Assembly: GCA_902806565.1 (NCBI GenBank)
Contig: CADCXA010000050.1
Span: 62,001 to 126,000 of the forward strand
Origin: Hypoxylon rubiginosum
Taxonomy: Eukaryota; Ascomycota; Sordariomycetes; Xylariales; Hypoxylaceae
DNA length: 64,000 nt
Direction of reading: 5' to 3'
The notes under the pieces are model-generated. The model saw only the letters and a list, made by a program, of their open reading frames with translations. It did not search any database and was not told the DNA's origin. The translations under genes were made by a program, and so were the position numbers. Positions 35,518 to 47,900 of the stretch are shown piece after piece (within the stretch, counting starts at the first letter, position 1; every line of letters begins with the position of its first letter).

Positions 35518-37207
35518 TCATACTGTTTTTTCCCCAAGCGCCCTTAACTTTTCACCCCATACCCACAAGCACAGCGGCACGGGGACGCCTAGAAGCACGA
35601 AGATGAACGCCAGCAAGCTGTTTCCCCAGCCGTAATCGAGCCGGGCGTACAGCTGCGGAGCGAATATCGGGAAAACGAATCCCAGGACGTTCGACAGCAA
35701 TCGTGTCGCGGCGTTGGCCGAGGCGCCGACGTCGCCAAACAGGTCGAGCGTGTACGCCAGCATGCTCTGCGCGAGGATCGAGCTCCCGCACGTGAAGATT
35801 ATAGCGCCGAAGTCGACCATGAGCCAGGATATGCGGTACTGGGCGGACCATCCGTACCAGAAAAGCCCGGCCGGTATAAAAATCACGCCGGGAATCATGT
35901 ACGGCACGCGGAACTCCGGCCGTCCTTCGCCCTTGTTATTCGATCGATCTTTTAAGCGCCTGTATATTACATCCACTGACACATTCGCCATTAGCATTTG
36001 CTGCTTCAATTAAGAGATGAGATGGGCTAAGAAGAGATATACGTACTGATGCGACCCCCGATCTGCGCCGTGAGGCAGAAGCCAATCGAGAACGAAATGT
36101 AATGCAAGCTTCCGAACAGGGCAGACTGGTGATATCGGTTGATCCAGAGGGTCGCGAAAGTCGAGAGCATGAAGGTGTAGATGCCGAAGTTCAAAGCGAG
36201 GACAAGGGATATGACCTGGATGATCGGACGCCGGACGAGAAGCCGAAGGGGCCGTTTAAGATAAGTCGTGAGCCGGGAGAAAAAGGCATGCCAGAACGCC
36301 CACTTCAGGGGCGAAAGGACTGGACCGACTGGTTGTTCGGATCGAGCGGCTGCCTTGCGCCGAAGCAAGACGGGCGTATACGATTCTTTTATCACAATGG
36401 CACCTAGTATAGTTATGAACGCGTCGAATATGCTAACCACCCAGAATAGCCATGGCCAATAGACGAGTTCTACGACCAACCCGCCGATGATGGGCCCGAG
36501 TGCTGGTCCCAGATATGGAAGAAAAGAGGCTATGGCGAGGGACTTCCCTCGGTCTTTGGCGTGGTACATGTCCGCCATGACAGGGCCCGTAAGCTAGAAA
36601 GGGGAGACTGCCTCAGCACACACTTAATCATCATATTCTGAGGGGGGGCTTTCCTTACTATGACACCAGCGGCTGCCCCCGTCGCCGAGAGAAACCGACC
36701 AATGATCATCAAAGCCCTCGATGTGCCTACCGGGCACAGCGCGTTCCACAGAATGTACCAGATGTTGCTGACGATCCAGATGTTCTTGCGGCCGTTCATC
36801 TCGCACAGGGCGGCGATGAAGAACGGGCCGACGCCCAGGCCAAGGAAGTAGATGGAAAGGGTGATCTGGGTGGTCGACGCGTCGGTGCCCAGATCGCAGG
36901 ATATGTTGTCCAGGGCGGCAGCTATGATGCTCGCGGACATCAAGGTGACGAGCTGGCCGACGGAGAATATAACTCCCATCACCACCTTCCGCCACTCGGG
37001 CCAGTTGTAAGGGTCTTCCGGATCGTCGGGCCCATCCCATGTTGCGCCGTACTGCTCCTGGAGCCGAGCGAGGCGCTTTTCGGCCTCCGTATGTTGGCGA
37101 TCCGCTTGGCTTTCCGGCTCCTCTGGATTCCCGGTTAATAGTTGCGGATCTACTTCCGTCGCTGACCCGGCAATCACGCCCCCTTCTTTCCTTTCGCTGA
37201 GCGACAT
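35518..37207 (-). CDS. MFS multidrug/polyamine-type transporter (DHA1 family)
   Basis: Drug:proton antiporter-type membrane protein with about 12 predicted helices. Predicted exons: 36659..37207, 36047..36593, 35518..35975, giving 517 aa. I chose MSLSERKEGG as start; the upstream frame lacks transporter-like sequence. The N-terminal cytosolic tail ends in DDPEDPYNWPEWRK, the signature just before helix 1 in this fungal group. The helix-2/3 loop reads LCEMNGRKNIW, and antiporter motif C-like glycines follow in ATGAAAGVILTGPVMADMY. The central loop is basic, and the second half has GYGWGNSLLAFIFVLLGVP, another family hallmark. The acceptor of the last intron (35976) was selected because it alone gives the expected sequence into DVIYRRLKDR. 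Such transporters export antifungals, polyamines or secondary metabolites; the substrate is unknown. No partner gene is adjacent. Confidence 0.87.
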
Positions 37208-40037
37208 GTTAAATGGTGAGTGGAAAGCAGCGAAAATGTAACCTGGCGTGAGGACTGCAAGATAGTAGTCCGGCGGGACGACTTGCTTTATGTTCACAAG
37301 TTACCCGCTAGGTAGGTATCCATAGGTCCCATCACGCCATTCTTGGATAAAGTTGGGAGTGGACATCTTGTTACATGAGAAAGTTGCGATTACTCTATAA
37401 CCGTGCCTGATGACTCCTAGCCAAAGCCAGGGGGCGTTTCGAGCTACTTGGCAATTCCGAACGTTCGGGTACGCACCTCCGTAGACCGGGACCTACTGTA
37501 CCACGGTGGGAATAAATCATAGACCGGCCTACGACGACTGTCCCACTTCAAAATAACACCACGAGGGTTCCCCTCAGCACTATTCGGCAAGCGGAGGTTG
37601 ACCCTATGTCTCTTTCGCGTCTTGGGTCGGAAGACCGAGCTTGCGAGCTTAACTCCGGCAGAATAAGGGGGAGGGGTTAGGGTTGAAGACCGCGGAAATT
37701 CGTTTCCGAAAGCACCAATGGTTCCGCTAACCGGGTCTTACAGCAAAGTATCCAATAGTATCGCACGGGAAGATCTGATAAATATCCTTGGCATTTACAA
37801 GATGACGGTAGCGGTCTACTAGCTCCATCTGATAAAGCACCACGACCGGGATCCTTTTACCACTCGCTACCTAGTATCCCTAACCGAAAGGCCAGTCTGA
37901 TGAAGTAGGCAGGTGGAATGACTTGACCTTGGAGGAAAACGATGACTCTACCACGAAATTTCACGGCTGCAAGGTTTCCGAGAGCCTAAAAGTCGTCTGA
38001 TGTCCTTATCTGCCTCGCATAATGTTGCCCGCCTCGAAGTACTGTCGGGTTGATCGTCACCGCCAGTGATCCGCCAGTGATCCGCCAGTAAGTAGCATTT
38101 CCCTAATCATCAAACTCCTAACCACTAGGCAGAACCCTCAACCTATGGGGCTCCATCTGTCCACCTTGTTAGTGAGTAATCTAGGTGAAGCGCCAAGTTA
38201 CCAAGTCCACTCAGACCCTCCGTTACCTGGTTTGGTGATATAAGGCTGAGTAGAAGCTTGGTGTTACTTAAGTTGCCGACCTCAGTCTCAAAACTTGTCT
38301 TGCCAAGTTTTCGGGTTGTTACTAGTGAGAATGGTGTTTATCCACAACGAAGATATTCCCAACTATACCCAAGTTGATACACTAATAGGACAAGTTTATC
38401 CGTTAGCCCCTATATTTCTCACCAAAACTTACCACCTTCAAAAAGCGATTAAAAAGGCAAATAAATTATAAAAATAATTCCACAACGCAATATGTGTAAA
38501 GAACTACCTTATATTAGATCCTGTGTATTCAGATTTCAATTAAACGCTTTAATGGCTGTTTTATTCCTAGGTATAATTGAAATTATGTATGCCTCACCAA
38601 AAATTTTAATATTTCTTAGGAGCTATATCATTTCTAATTTTATCGTAACGCCGTTCTAAATTTAAAGCCTCAGATACAAATTCATTATAATCAAATGAGC
38701 TACATTCAATTATATTTCGTTTTAAAAAGGTTTTACAATTTTACAATTTATCTTCATGGTTTAAGAGCCTTGTGAAGTTGGTAAGTTTTAGTGAGAAACA
38801 TAGGGGCTAACGGATAAACTTGTCCTATTAGTATAACATGAATTAGAAAGAGCTTATATTACCAAAAATGTTCGTCTGTATCCAGTTCATATCACTGCGG
38901 AGGATTTTATATCACGACCTTGGAAAATGTGCCCCATGCTTACCATACGATCTGTTCTGCCTAGGACAGCGAGATTCAATATCGAATATTAATACAAACA
39001 GATGTTACCACCGAGAAGGAAATCAAAAGGTTCTTTGAATGCCTATAGATATCATGTAATGTAGGAAAATATTACAATAAGTAGAAAAAAAAATGTTTCC
39101 CTCAGCTCTAGATGAAATACTGTTCAAATCCAGAACATCCTGCTAATCAATTAGAATTCCAATAGCTCCTACATGAATCGAAAGAAAACAGGTCTTATTC
39201 TTAGGTGAAGTCTCACGAGCAGTCTTCTACTCTCTAGCATTCACAGCTATGTGCATGTTCATAAGGATAGACACCATATGATCACTCTAAGCTCACCAAG
39301 TCTTAGACACTCTCCATTTGCTATGGGATCTATTAAGAACTGTACGATCGAGTAATAGTAATTGTCTCAACTATTGATCGCATTGGGGCTGCACGATCAA
39401 TATCAATGACGATATGTGGTGGGTAGAGCTCACGATAGATGCCTATGCGCACAAGCCTCGACACGTGGCGAAAGAGGATAAAAGGCAAGCCGTCGTGAAA
39501 TATGTCTCGGTTCGGCATGCCGACCGAGACGTTATGATATACTTGCATGGAACGGTGCATACCTAGGTAGACAAGAGACATCTTATAGCTCGTTCCGTTG
39601 CGGAAAAGGAAAATATCTACGTAGGCGAGGTAAGGGTTTCGCACACTGCCCCTTGGCTTTTGCTTTTGCTTCTACGCCGTCCTATGAGGGCGAGTCTATC
39701 GCGAGACAGGCGCAGACGCCACCAAACGCGAGTTCCGGTAACGGGCAATATCCTCGTGGCTGCCAATGCGGAAACAGATACACCGCCTCTCCAAAAGCCA
39801 CCTTTTTATCTCGGGGTATAAAGTCTCCCGGGCCGGACGATTCGATGTTTCCTCCCTTGTTACGACTGATACGTATACACGATGACGGGAAAAACAGGAA
39901 AATCGTCTGCTCCTCTTCGATCTATCGAGCTACCGACTATATAAATAGTCAGTCACCCTGAATTTACGAGGTTTACTCCCAGTGTTACCATCTAGTCTTG
40001 CTATTTTCACGAAAAGGCGTATAGGACAGCTTTCGGG
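37208..40037. other. Intergenic with MITE-like element, between divergent genes
   Basis: This is the shared upstream region of the DHA1 transporter and the membrane-protein gene. It contains a TGATCCGCCAG repeat (three copies, 38057-38090), the transposable element at 38380-38833, and a TACCTAGGTA-like motif at 39559-39571. Sequence from about 38440 to 39130 is strongly AT-rich. No host gene is supported. Confidence 0.45.
38380..38833. mobile_element. MITE-like non-autonomous DNA transposon with 59-bp terminal inverted repeats
   Basis: Terminal inverted repeats at 38381-38439 and 38774-38832 match at 56 of 59 positions (end sequence ACTAATAGGACAAG). The element is bounded on each side by TA, placed symmetrically one base outside the repeats, consistent with the TA target duplication of Tc1/mariner/pogo-type elements. 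The interior is very AT-rich. On the minus strand an open stretch of 44 codons (38606-38740) ends in a stop and reads like decayed coding sequence (for example ALNLERRYDKIRND), but it lacks a start and is preceded by an in-frame stop. No transposase domain is recognisable, so mobility would depend on an element elsewhere. Confidence 0.85.
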
Positions 40038-42361
40038 ATGAGTCTGGGAGACCTGATCCCGCAGCTGGCGGGCCTTTCGCCTGGCCCGCCGGGCACGCGG
40101 CCGATCGGCCTGGGCGGGCAGAACTTCACGCACTGCTGCATGCTGGCGCTGAACGGCTCGCTGGTCGTCGGCAGCCCCGACGGGAACTTATCGTACGCGC
40201 CGACGTCGTTCGTGGCGCCCGGGCTCTCGATACCGGCGCTGGAGGCAGCCTTCCGGGACGAGGAGTTCCCGTGCGGCGCGACCTTCAACGGCGACGCGGG
40301 CGGCGCCCCCGTCGTCGTCCGCGTGCCGTACGACTGGTGCGTGGCCAACTGCGCGGGCTGGGAGATCTCGACCTCGGACGCCATGCAGCAGTGGATCGGG
40401 CCGCTGGTGCAGTTCATCGTGCCGAGCCTCGCCTTCTGCACCAACGTGCCGCGGACCCGCAAGCTCGGGATCCCGGACGTCGTCTTCGGGGCGCACCCGC
40501 GCACGCTCGTCGGGCTCGGGTCCTACTGGGTCCGGCTGCTGGGCGCCGTCCTCCTCGTGACGCTCGACACCATGGCCTGGCTAGCCATCTGCTTCGCCTT
40601 CGCCGGGCCCATGCTCATGAGCGCCATCTACGAGTACGCGCTCGACCGCAAGGTCCTCGAGTTCCTCGCCCCGCCCAACGGGGTGCCGCCCGACATCACG
40701 CACCGCCTGCGCGCCCAGCTGCTGATCGTCGTCGTCGTCGGGAACATCCGTATGGCCACCCCCGAGGAGGACGGCGACCTGGAGCGAAAGCCGACTCTGC
40801 CCGTCAGGAGGCGAAGAATGAGCAGGCTCGTACATAACAGCATCTGGAAGAATATTATGGTATTGGTGGACGAATATGAGGCGTCCAGGGCGGTTGGCCG
40901 CCAGCCCGAAGAAGTCGTGTCGTTGCCGACTAAGCTCAAGGCACTGCTCAATTCCCAAGCGAGGTAAACCAAAGCAAGTCGTCAAGCGAGACTTATTTCG
41001 GGACACTGATCGAGTTTCGCGAATGTAGCTTCGGATCGACCATCGGCGCACCGGTATTGTTCTTCGTTGGCGGTTTTGTATATACCGTGTTGGACTCCGA
41101 CAACAACTTGGGCGACAACGATACCGCCCATGCGCTGGCATTTGGCTTGTGTGAGTTAACGACATTTCAAGTTAGTTGAATCGGATTGTGCATTCTGCTT
41201 GCTAATGTTTGATTATAGGGTGGATGGTCATTCCCTATCTCGCTATCATCGTAAGCTATACTTTGACCCTTAGCTTTTTACGTTGAGACCGTTGGGGAAT
41301 GCTCAAAATTGTGACACAGGAATTGATGTGAATCCGAATGAGCTGATACTAACTATTCGAGCAATAGTCCTGCGCGATGCTGGCATCAAATAGCCCCAGT
41401 ACCCTCGACGCCATCGTATACGATGGCGGCTTGACTACTCCCAAGGACAATTATAGGCCGAGCTTCTGGACCCAATACCTGGAAAGGGCGAAATCATATA
41501 GGGGAATAGGATTCGTTCTTAGGAAACTCGAAGGCTACAACCCGGTAGAAACAGCCTTCGAAGGCAGGTTCCGAACGGTGAAGCTTTGGAAGAGGGGCTT
41601 GAACAAGCGCGAATGGGTCCAAGAGGCCGCGAGCGAGTATGCGGTGTACGCGGCTTCTCGAGGGGGCGACGTGAGGATATCGCCGGGGGAGCTGCGCAAG
41701 TCGCTGACGCTGAACTCTCTCGACTGCCTCTACGTCCTCGTCGGAGCGTTATTCGCGGTGCTGGCGCCATGCTGCCTCGCGTTCCTCACGTCCTTCAACA
41801 CGCCGCAGGCCGGGCTCTCCTGCCGCAGCTTGACGTACCTCGTCTACGCCATCAGCCAGGTATGCGAGATAGCCCTTTGGTCGTGTGCCGCCAGGATGAA
41901 GATCAAATACGGCGTGCGGTGGCCCGAGGCTCGTCCCATTGCCAAGAGTGTATGCTGGTGGGGTCAAGTTTTCGTGGGATTCTTCGCCATTTTTGCAGCG
42001 GTAGGCGGCACTCTCATGCAGTTCCTCGGTGTCTACCGCAGCTGCGCCTGTAAGGTGAGAAGACCAAATACGCCCCGTGATGGTCGTATGCCTATTTATA
42101 GACAGTTCCTTAGCTGACATGCTAAAGGTACCGGTGAGGTACTGGCCACGGCTCAGCGATCCAGAGGCCTTCATCGTCTTGAGCGACAACACTGCCGAGG
42201 ACATCGAAGCTGCGCAGCGCTGGTGGACGATCACTGGGAGCACCGCTGTTGTGGTTGTCGGCATAGTGTGTGCGCTCGCGTGGTGGCATCAACGGAGGCT
42301 GCGTAAGGTATTTCGTGATGAAGCCGACAAGCTGAGCACTAAAGATACGGAAATTAGCTAA
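40038..42361 (+). CDS. Multi-pass integral membrane protein of unknown function
   Basis: I do not recognise a named family. Predicted exons: 40038..40963, 41029..41150, 41219..41250, 41368..42054, 42128..42361, giving 666 aa; every junction is GT-AG and in frame, and exon 3 is only 32 nt. The N-terminal 150 residues contain conserved-looking cysteines (NFTHCCML, YDWCVANCAGW) and may face the outside. Hydrophobic segments suitable for membrane spans occur at about 185-215, in exon 2 (PVLFFVGGFVYTVL), across exons 2-4 (FGLWWMVIPYLAIISCAMLAS), and four times toward the C-terminus, ending with STAVVVVGIVCALAWW and a charged tail. Between them lies a soluble loop of about 100 residues. Exon 1 is extremely GC-rich at third codon positions, unlike exons 2-5, and this creates long false open frames. 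Possible roles such as sensing or transport are not supported by any motif. Confidence 0.8.
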
Positions 42362-42861
42362 TAGTATAGTGTTTGAGGTGTTAATTCTAGAAGTGCTCTA
42401 GCATTTGGGTGTTCTGCTTGACTTCCACATGGAACTAAGTGTGCTTTCGGAAACATTAACACACAACTACCACCCTTAACCCTGAAGAATGTACGATGTA
42501 AGAATATTCCAAGTTGAATACTCGGACGTAACAATAGTGGATGCTGAAATCTGCGCATTGATTATTGGAAAGCTAGTCAAGTTATAGACGAAGGCTTCGC
42601 GATACTGTCTAAATATAACAGCGGTGGATATAAATATCCTCAACCGGGTGCTCCCAGCATGCTCATGACTAGCTTAAACCGGGAGTTGACCCAAGTATGC
42701 TGTAAAAGTCAAAGTAAATCAGCGCATTACCATAAGCGACCTGATTCCCTAATAACTCATGCTGCTGAAATCTGGGCTCCGTAGCAAAATAGCAAAGATG
42801 CCTTAGCGGGTATCAAGTTTTTCCCATCCACCAACTCCGATTACAGAAATGCACCCTGAAT
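42362..42861. other. Intergenic, convergent 3' ends
   Basis: This 500-bp stretch between the membrane-protein gene and the convergent CwfJ gene holds no recognisable element. Confidence 0.4.
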
Positions 42862-44601
42862 TTAGGTTAGAGTAAAATCCCAGGGTTGAAAAGCTTGCTT
42901 GAACTTCTCGACGTCTTGGGTCTCGTCCGCGACGGACTGGACGACGTCTTGCCAGTAGAGTCGGTCTTCGAGTCCAAGGAGCTTCGCCACAACCTTGCGG
43001 CCAAACTGAAGGTCGAAGCGCATGTTGCTGTCAAAGCGCATCACCAACTCTTCGCTTTGGATGCCGGCGTCATTATCATCGGACCAAATCCAGAGGCGAA
43101 AGTAGTCGGAGGTCTCGTCAACACCAGATCCTAAGGCAGCCTCCTCGAAAGGTGGGTACTGGCGGTTCTCAGCCTCTACCTTGAAGCCGGCCGCAACAAG
43201 TCCCTTCTGAATGAGCTCCGAGGGGATGGGTATAAACTGCCAATGGACATGAATACCCGACTGTCGACTAATCTCGAATACTACGGCACCTAACTTGTAC
43301 TTCGATTGCGCCGAAACCATGGCTTGCATGGACTCTTTGAAGCGGACCATCTCTTTATATGCCTTGTCGGCATCTTCGCCCATTGAGCGGATGGTAGGTT
43401 CGTGGGGCAGGGGTATGATGAGCTGGTGGCCCGGAAAAGAAAGACCAGACGAAGCGAACGTTTCGGGACCGGGCAATGGACCCTTGGCCGTAGTAACATA
43501 CGCGTCTTCTCCAATGCAGCAAATCATATGGGTGTCTACTTGTGTATTGCTAAGACAGAAGAAGCACCGATCGGGACCGGGAGGAGGGGATCGATCTTTC
43601 CTGCGACGAACTCGGCGACCACCGCCATGGTGATCATAGCCATTGGTGGAATGGTCTGCCTGGTCATCGGTAGGAGCAAACCGTTTCTTTGGGTTGGTTC
43701 TCGGTAAGAATGGGGAAGCTGTGCTGCCAGTAGGTATAGAAGTAGCCAACTCTCCAGGGGCGATGTTGAATGCGTACATAGCCTTCGCCTTGACAGCATT
43801 GCCAAAAGGAGCAAGGGAGATAAATCGTGTGACAAAGTTTTGGTCCGATTCAGGGCTGCTCGGGTGGAAGAAGGGCTCGCGTTCAAAGAAGAAGTCGGCA
43901 GGTGCTGCTGCGAAATGATAACGCGGCTTGAGAGTAGAGCAAAGATCAGTTACTTCATCGGTGCTGGGGACGGTAGCCTGATTCTCAGGAGTCAGCTGCT
44001 TGCTTGAATTCGTCCATACTCCAGATGGCCAGCAAGTGGTAAGCAGGATGTCGGCAGTATTTGCACCTCGTAGTATCTTGGCATCATCGGCAGTATGCCA
44101 AGGGAGATGTTGTTCTTTCGACGAGCCGACAATGGTCTTATCGAGAGCGCCGCCTAATGCGACAATGCGGATGCCGTCCGAAGTGTTGGTAATGCTGCGC
44201 TTGCCGAGATAGTGAAGGTTCTCACAGACCTAGAGCAGAAGTTAGCACGCAGGAAAAGCTCCGTGGCTGGGAAAGAACTAAAGGGAACATACATCTTCGC
44301 CTTTCTCGACACGCTCAATTACCTGCTCAGGCAATGGATTCACGCCTACGGTGAAATATGTAGATAGCGGCACCTGGATTTTGCCATTGAGTAGCTGTGA
44401 GAGGGAGTCCTGGTCTTGGTCGGCGCTGAAGAGATCACCAGTAAGGATGGCAAAGGAGAAATTCTGCTTTTGGTGCAGAGTCGAGAGCTTCTGGAAGGCG
44501 AGCTCTAGCTTACCGTTGACACTACCAAGGACGATTCTTGAATGCGACAGTTAGCAAATGAAATATCTAGTAGACCGAGTTGCTTACATTTTGGCTGCCA
44601 T
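42862..44601 (-). CDS. CwfJ domain protein (CWF19L1/Drn1-like), RNA lariat debranching-associated factor
   Basis: Predicted exons: 44588..44601 (14 nt), 44293..44536, 42862..44229, giving 541 aa. The N-terminal domain begins IIVLGSVNGKLE and includes LTGDLFSA, a metallophosphoesterase-like CwfJ N-terminal module. The C-terminal half holds the CwfJ C-1 domain, with CFFCLSNTQVDTHMICCIG, and a HIT-like GIHVHWQFIPIP, followed by the CwfJ C-2 segment ending QPWDFTLT. The yeast relative Drn1 binds the lariat debranching enzyme Dbr1 and the intron-lariat spliceosome; human CWF19L1 has the same architecture. Between the N- and C-terminal domains is an arginine-rich linker (GGGRRVRRRKDR), likely nuclear localisation or RNA contact. 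The start codon is confirmed by the tiny first exon, whose splice into IIVLG matches the family N-terminus. It is divergent from UTP20 with 386 bp between the start codons. Confidence 0.92.
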
Positions 44602-44987
44602 GGTAGCGATTGGTGTTGACACTGGCAAGGTGAAAGGTAGAAGAGCTGGCTGACCTTAAATAAAACGCCAAAAGAATTTCGAAAATGCGATGGCGATTAA
44701 GCTGTCGGTTAGGGACGGTACCTTGCAACGATAGCTCGGCATGACGCGCTAAGATTGTTTGATTGGTACAGCTGATATTAAGTTATCGTTATCTACCTTA
44801 TTATCGCATTATCGTATTATCGATAGCGTATCTTAGCGTCTTTAATAGAAAAAAAGTTGGAAAGTCGCAATGCTCTTTTCCAATGCGATTTACGGTGGGG
44901 CAAGAATAGAAGCAAAGATTCAGATTCGACTGCAAGAGCAGCAAAAGCCATCTTTTCCCTCCTACAATTGGGAACTCGGCTGTCAAA
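44602..44987. promoter_or_regulatory. Bidirectional promoter between CwfJ-like gene and UTP20, with TATC/GATA cluster
   Basis: At 44780-44828 the sequence contains TATC or GATA six times within about 50 bp, mostly as TTATCG. It sits 160-210 bp from both start codons. A cluster like this could bind GATA-type or other zinc factors, or may be a simple-repeat-like AT-rich tract. A separate upstream ATG at 44870 opens an 88-codon frame that overlaps the UTP20 start in another frame. Confidence 0.45.
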
Positions 44988-47900
44988 ATGCGCTCAACGC
45001 AGTCAGGACGTATAGTCAAGTCCCGAAAGGGGACCTTGAGAACTCCTCACCGGAATACTCACCGCTGGGAATCTTTCACCACCAAGATCTCCAAGTTACA
45101 CTCCCTCGACCCTCTCCGAAAAGTACGACGACATGACCTCGAAGTCGAAGACCTCGAAGCCACTACCTCCTACTTTCGAAATTGCATGGAGAAATGGATA
45201 GACATCAACGTATCCAAGGGATTCATTTCCTTCCGCCGCGAAGTACGGCCCTTCTCCGAAAGCCTACCTCAGATCTTGCACTTCCAGGACAAGATAATGG
45301 AGTTACTGGCCAAGTACATATCCATGCATGAGCAGGAATCACTAGAGCCGCTCCTCGATCTCCTTACTGCCTTAGCACACGACTTAGGCACACGCTTCGA
45401 GAAACATTACCCGACTGCTTTGTCACTGATCACCGGAATCGCGAGCCGACCTCAAGACGCTGCTGTTATTGAATGGACCTTTGGCTGTTTGGCGTTTCTC
45501 TTTAAATACCTGTCTAAGCTATTAGTTCCGGATGTTCGCCCGACTTTTGATGCCCTGGCACCATTACTGGGAAAATCGAAGAATCCTCCTCATATTGCTC
45601 GATTTGCTGCTGAAGCGCTTAGCTTCCTGGTCAAGAAAGCTGCGGCACCTGCGAACCGAGAGAAAGCTCTACCTTTGTTAATTGAGCGTGCTAGGCTTGA
45701 CATTGAAGCCACTAGGGACAGCCGGCAGTTTGGCCTGTATCATCATGGGCTGATGACTATGTTCGCCGAGGCCATCAAAGGGCAAGGATATGGTCTACAT
45801 ACTAGCGGTTCCGAGATCGTTAAGTCGCTGATCGCATCTGTTCCCAATGATGAGTGTATCTCTTCAGATCCCGTAACGTGGGCCGATCTAGTTTGCGGCG
45901 TACTTGTTAGCACGGTCCATCACACGACTTCCGAAACATTCGAGTCCATTCCAAAATGCATAGTCGAGACGGCTGCAGAAGATAAACTCCTTGCCAATTA
46001 TCCGCTTCGTTGTTGCCTATATATAAGGCTTTTGGGCACAATATCAGGAGTTCGAAGGGGTAATCGAATAGTTGACTGGTCCTTGGTTCTGAGTTGCATG
46101 TTAGAATCTCTCAAGAGTCTTTCGAAAGCCCCAAGTGACCTAGAGAAGGTCGATTCGTCAGCTGTCTGGCAACAACTCATGGTGAACATCGCTATCGTAT
46201 GGCAGACAGCCTCGATGGACTCTGTCATTCCATGTATCACCGAATTCACAAGTATCATGACACGGGAACCGTTGATGAGATGGTTTATACCATTTTGTTC
46301 ATACTTCTCCAACCTGGACTCTACTAGATTCCGCAGCCTCCTATTGAGGCCGTTTCAAAAGTAAGCCCTTCCAAGTCAATTGTTGTACTACTATTACTGA
46401 TTATGTGGGCAGATTCGTTGTGACGCATTGGTCCGAAGGCTCTAATGAGGATATGCTATGTGTCCTGCTACCTCGTATGGTGCAGTCCCGCGCTTTACCT
46501 TCGGCCACGGAAACCGACAACTTTGTATTACCACAGTCCTGGCAGGATCAAATCGTCACCAAGTTTGAACGCCTAGAGATTTCCCCCTTTCCCGAGCAAG
46601 GGGCTTCTAGCGGGTATGATAAAGACCCAAAAACATGGCGCAACAAATGCTTGCCCAAGTATTCGGCTCTGCTGCATGTTTTAGAAGCAATTGCTGTCCG
46701 GCCTTCGACAAACGGGCCCATTGCAGAACTACTGTTGAGGAAGCTCAAACTCGCACTGAAACCCTCTCTTTCGCTAGCCAACGAAGAAGCCAACTTCATC
46801 GTCAGCCAAGGGTTCTCTGCATACTTGCGGATGAGTAAAGCAGCTGGGCAGATCGATAGTTCTCTTGCGCCTTTACTTAAAGCAGCCACTCCTCGATATC
46901 GCCGACTTACTGGTTTCCTTCAAGCAATGATTGCATACGAGGATCAGCTTAACGACAAGAGAAGCCCGCAATCTCAGAGCGAAAGTGGCTCTGGTAGCGA
47001 AGGAGAGGAGGACCCGTTCCTAAAGAGTCTTATCGATAACCTATCCAGTCCTTCTCATGAGCATCGATCGGCATCGTTGCAACTGCTCAGTCGACTTGAT
47101 GCGGCTTCCGACGAACTAGACTCGCTAGCAACCATGGTCCAAACGGAGGACACGCCGTTAGAGTTGCAGAGCATACGACTGATTTCAGTTCATATCCGCA
47201 AGTTGGCAACGAATTATTCTCACCTGAGCAAGGATTCTTGGCTACGGCGAGCAATCCCTACGTTTCTCTTCGGACAGATGACGGTGCGCTTGACCCCGGT
47301 CTGGGACTCTGCCGTGGAAGCATTGCAGCAGATCAGCGAAGTGAAATCCGGCGATGACATCATATGTGACATTGCATTCAGCTGGATGGAGGTTCCGTCC
47401 AAGCGATGGGATGGTCCACAGAAGGAGTTGACTGCTTCATCAAATGCTGGTATGACAGATTTCGAATGTCAGAATCTAACGAATTTGTTTAAGCGTGCCG
47501 AAGCAGCAGAGCATGTCCTGAGCTGCGCCTCTGAGATCATGCTGGATAATTTTGAGGGAAGCCAGTGTCTGGTACCCGTGACACCATCTAACGCGAGATC
47601 ACAAGCGCTCAAAGTCTTCTCAGCTGCACCTAGCATAGCAGAGAAACGGTCTCGCAGACTGGTACCGTACTTGCTGTCCTGGACCAAAGAAACTGAGGAG
47701 CAGGACGATAATGAGATCCAGTCTTCTGAGCACCCAGCTGACGGATCGTGGTCTCTCTTCGACAAAAAGGCCCTGCTTGGGGTATTTTCTCATTTCACGA
47801 ACCCTAAGGTTTTGTACCAAAGCCAGCAAGTTTACGACACTCTTCTAGGTTTGCTCGCCAACGGTGACGTGGATGTCCAGAAGTTCTCCCTGAAATCCAT

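Noticed and set aside
38606..38740. Functional small protein in the MITE
   Set aside because: No start codon in frame and a stop just upstream; the nearby ATG is in another frame and stops after about 11 codons.
40188..40837. Long open frames in other phases of the membrane-protein exon
   Set aside because: They are produced by GC-rich third positions; the supported frame alone shows membrane helices and spliceable continuation.
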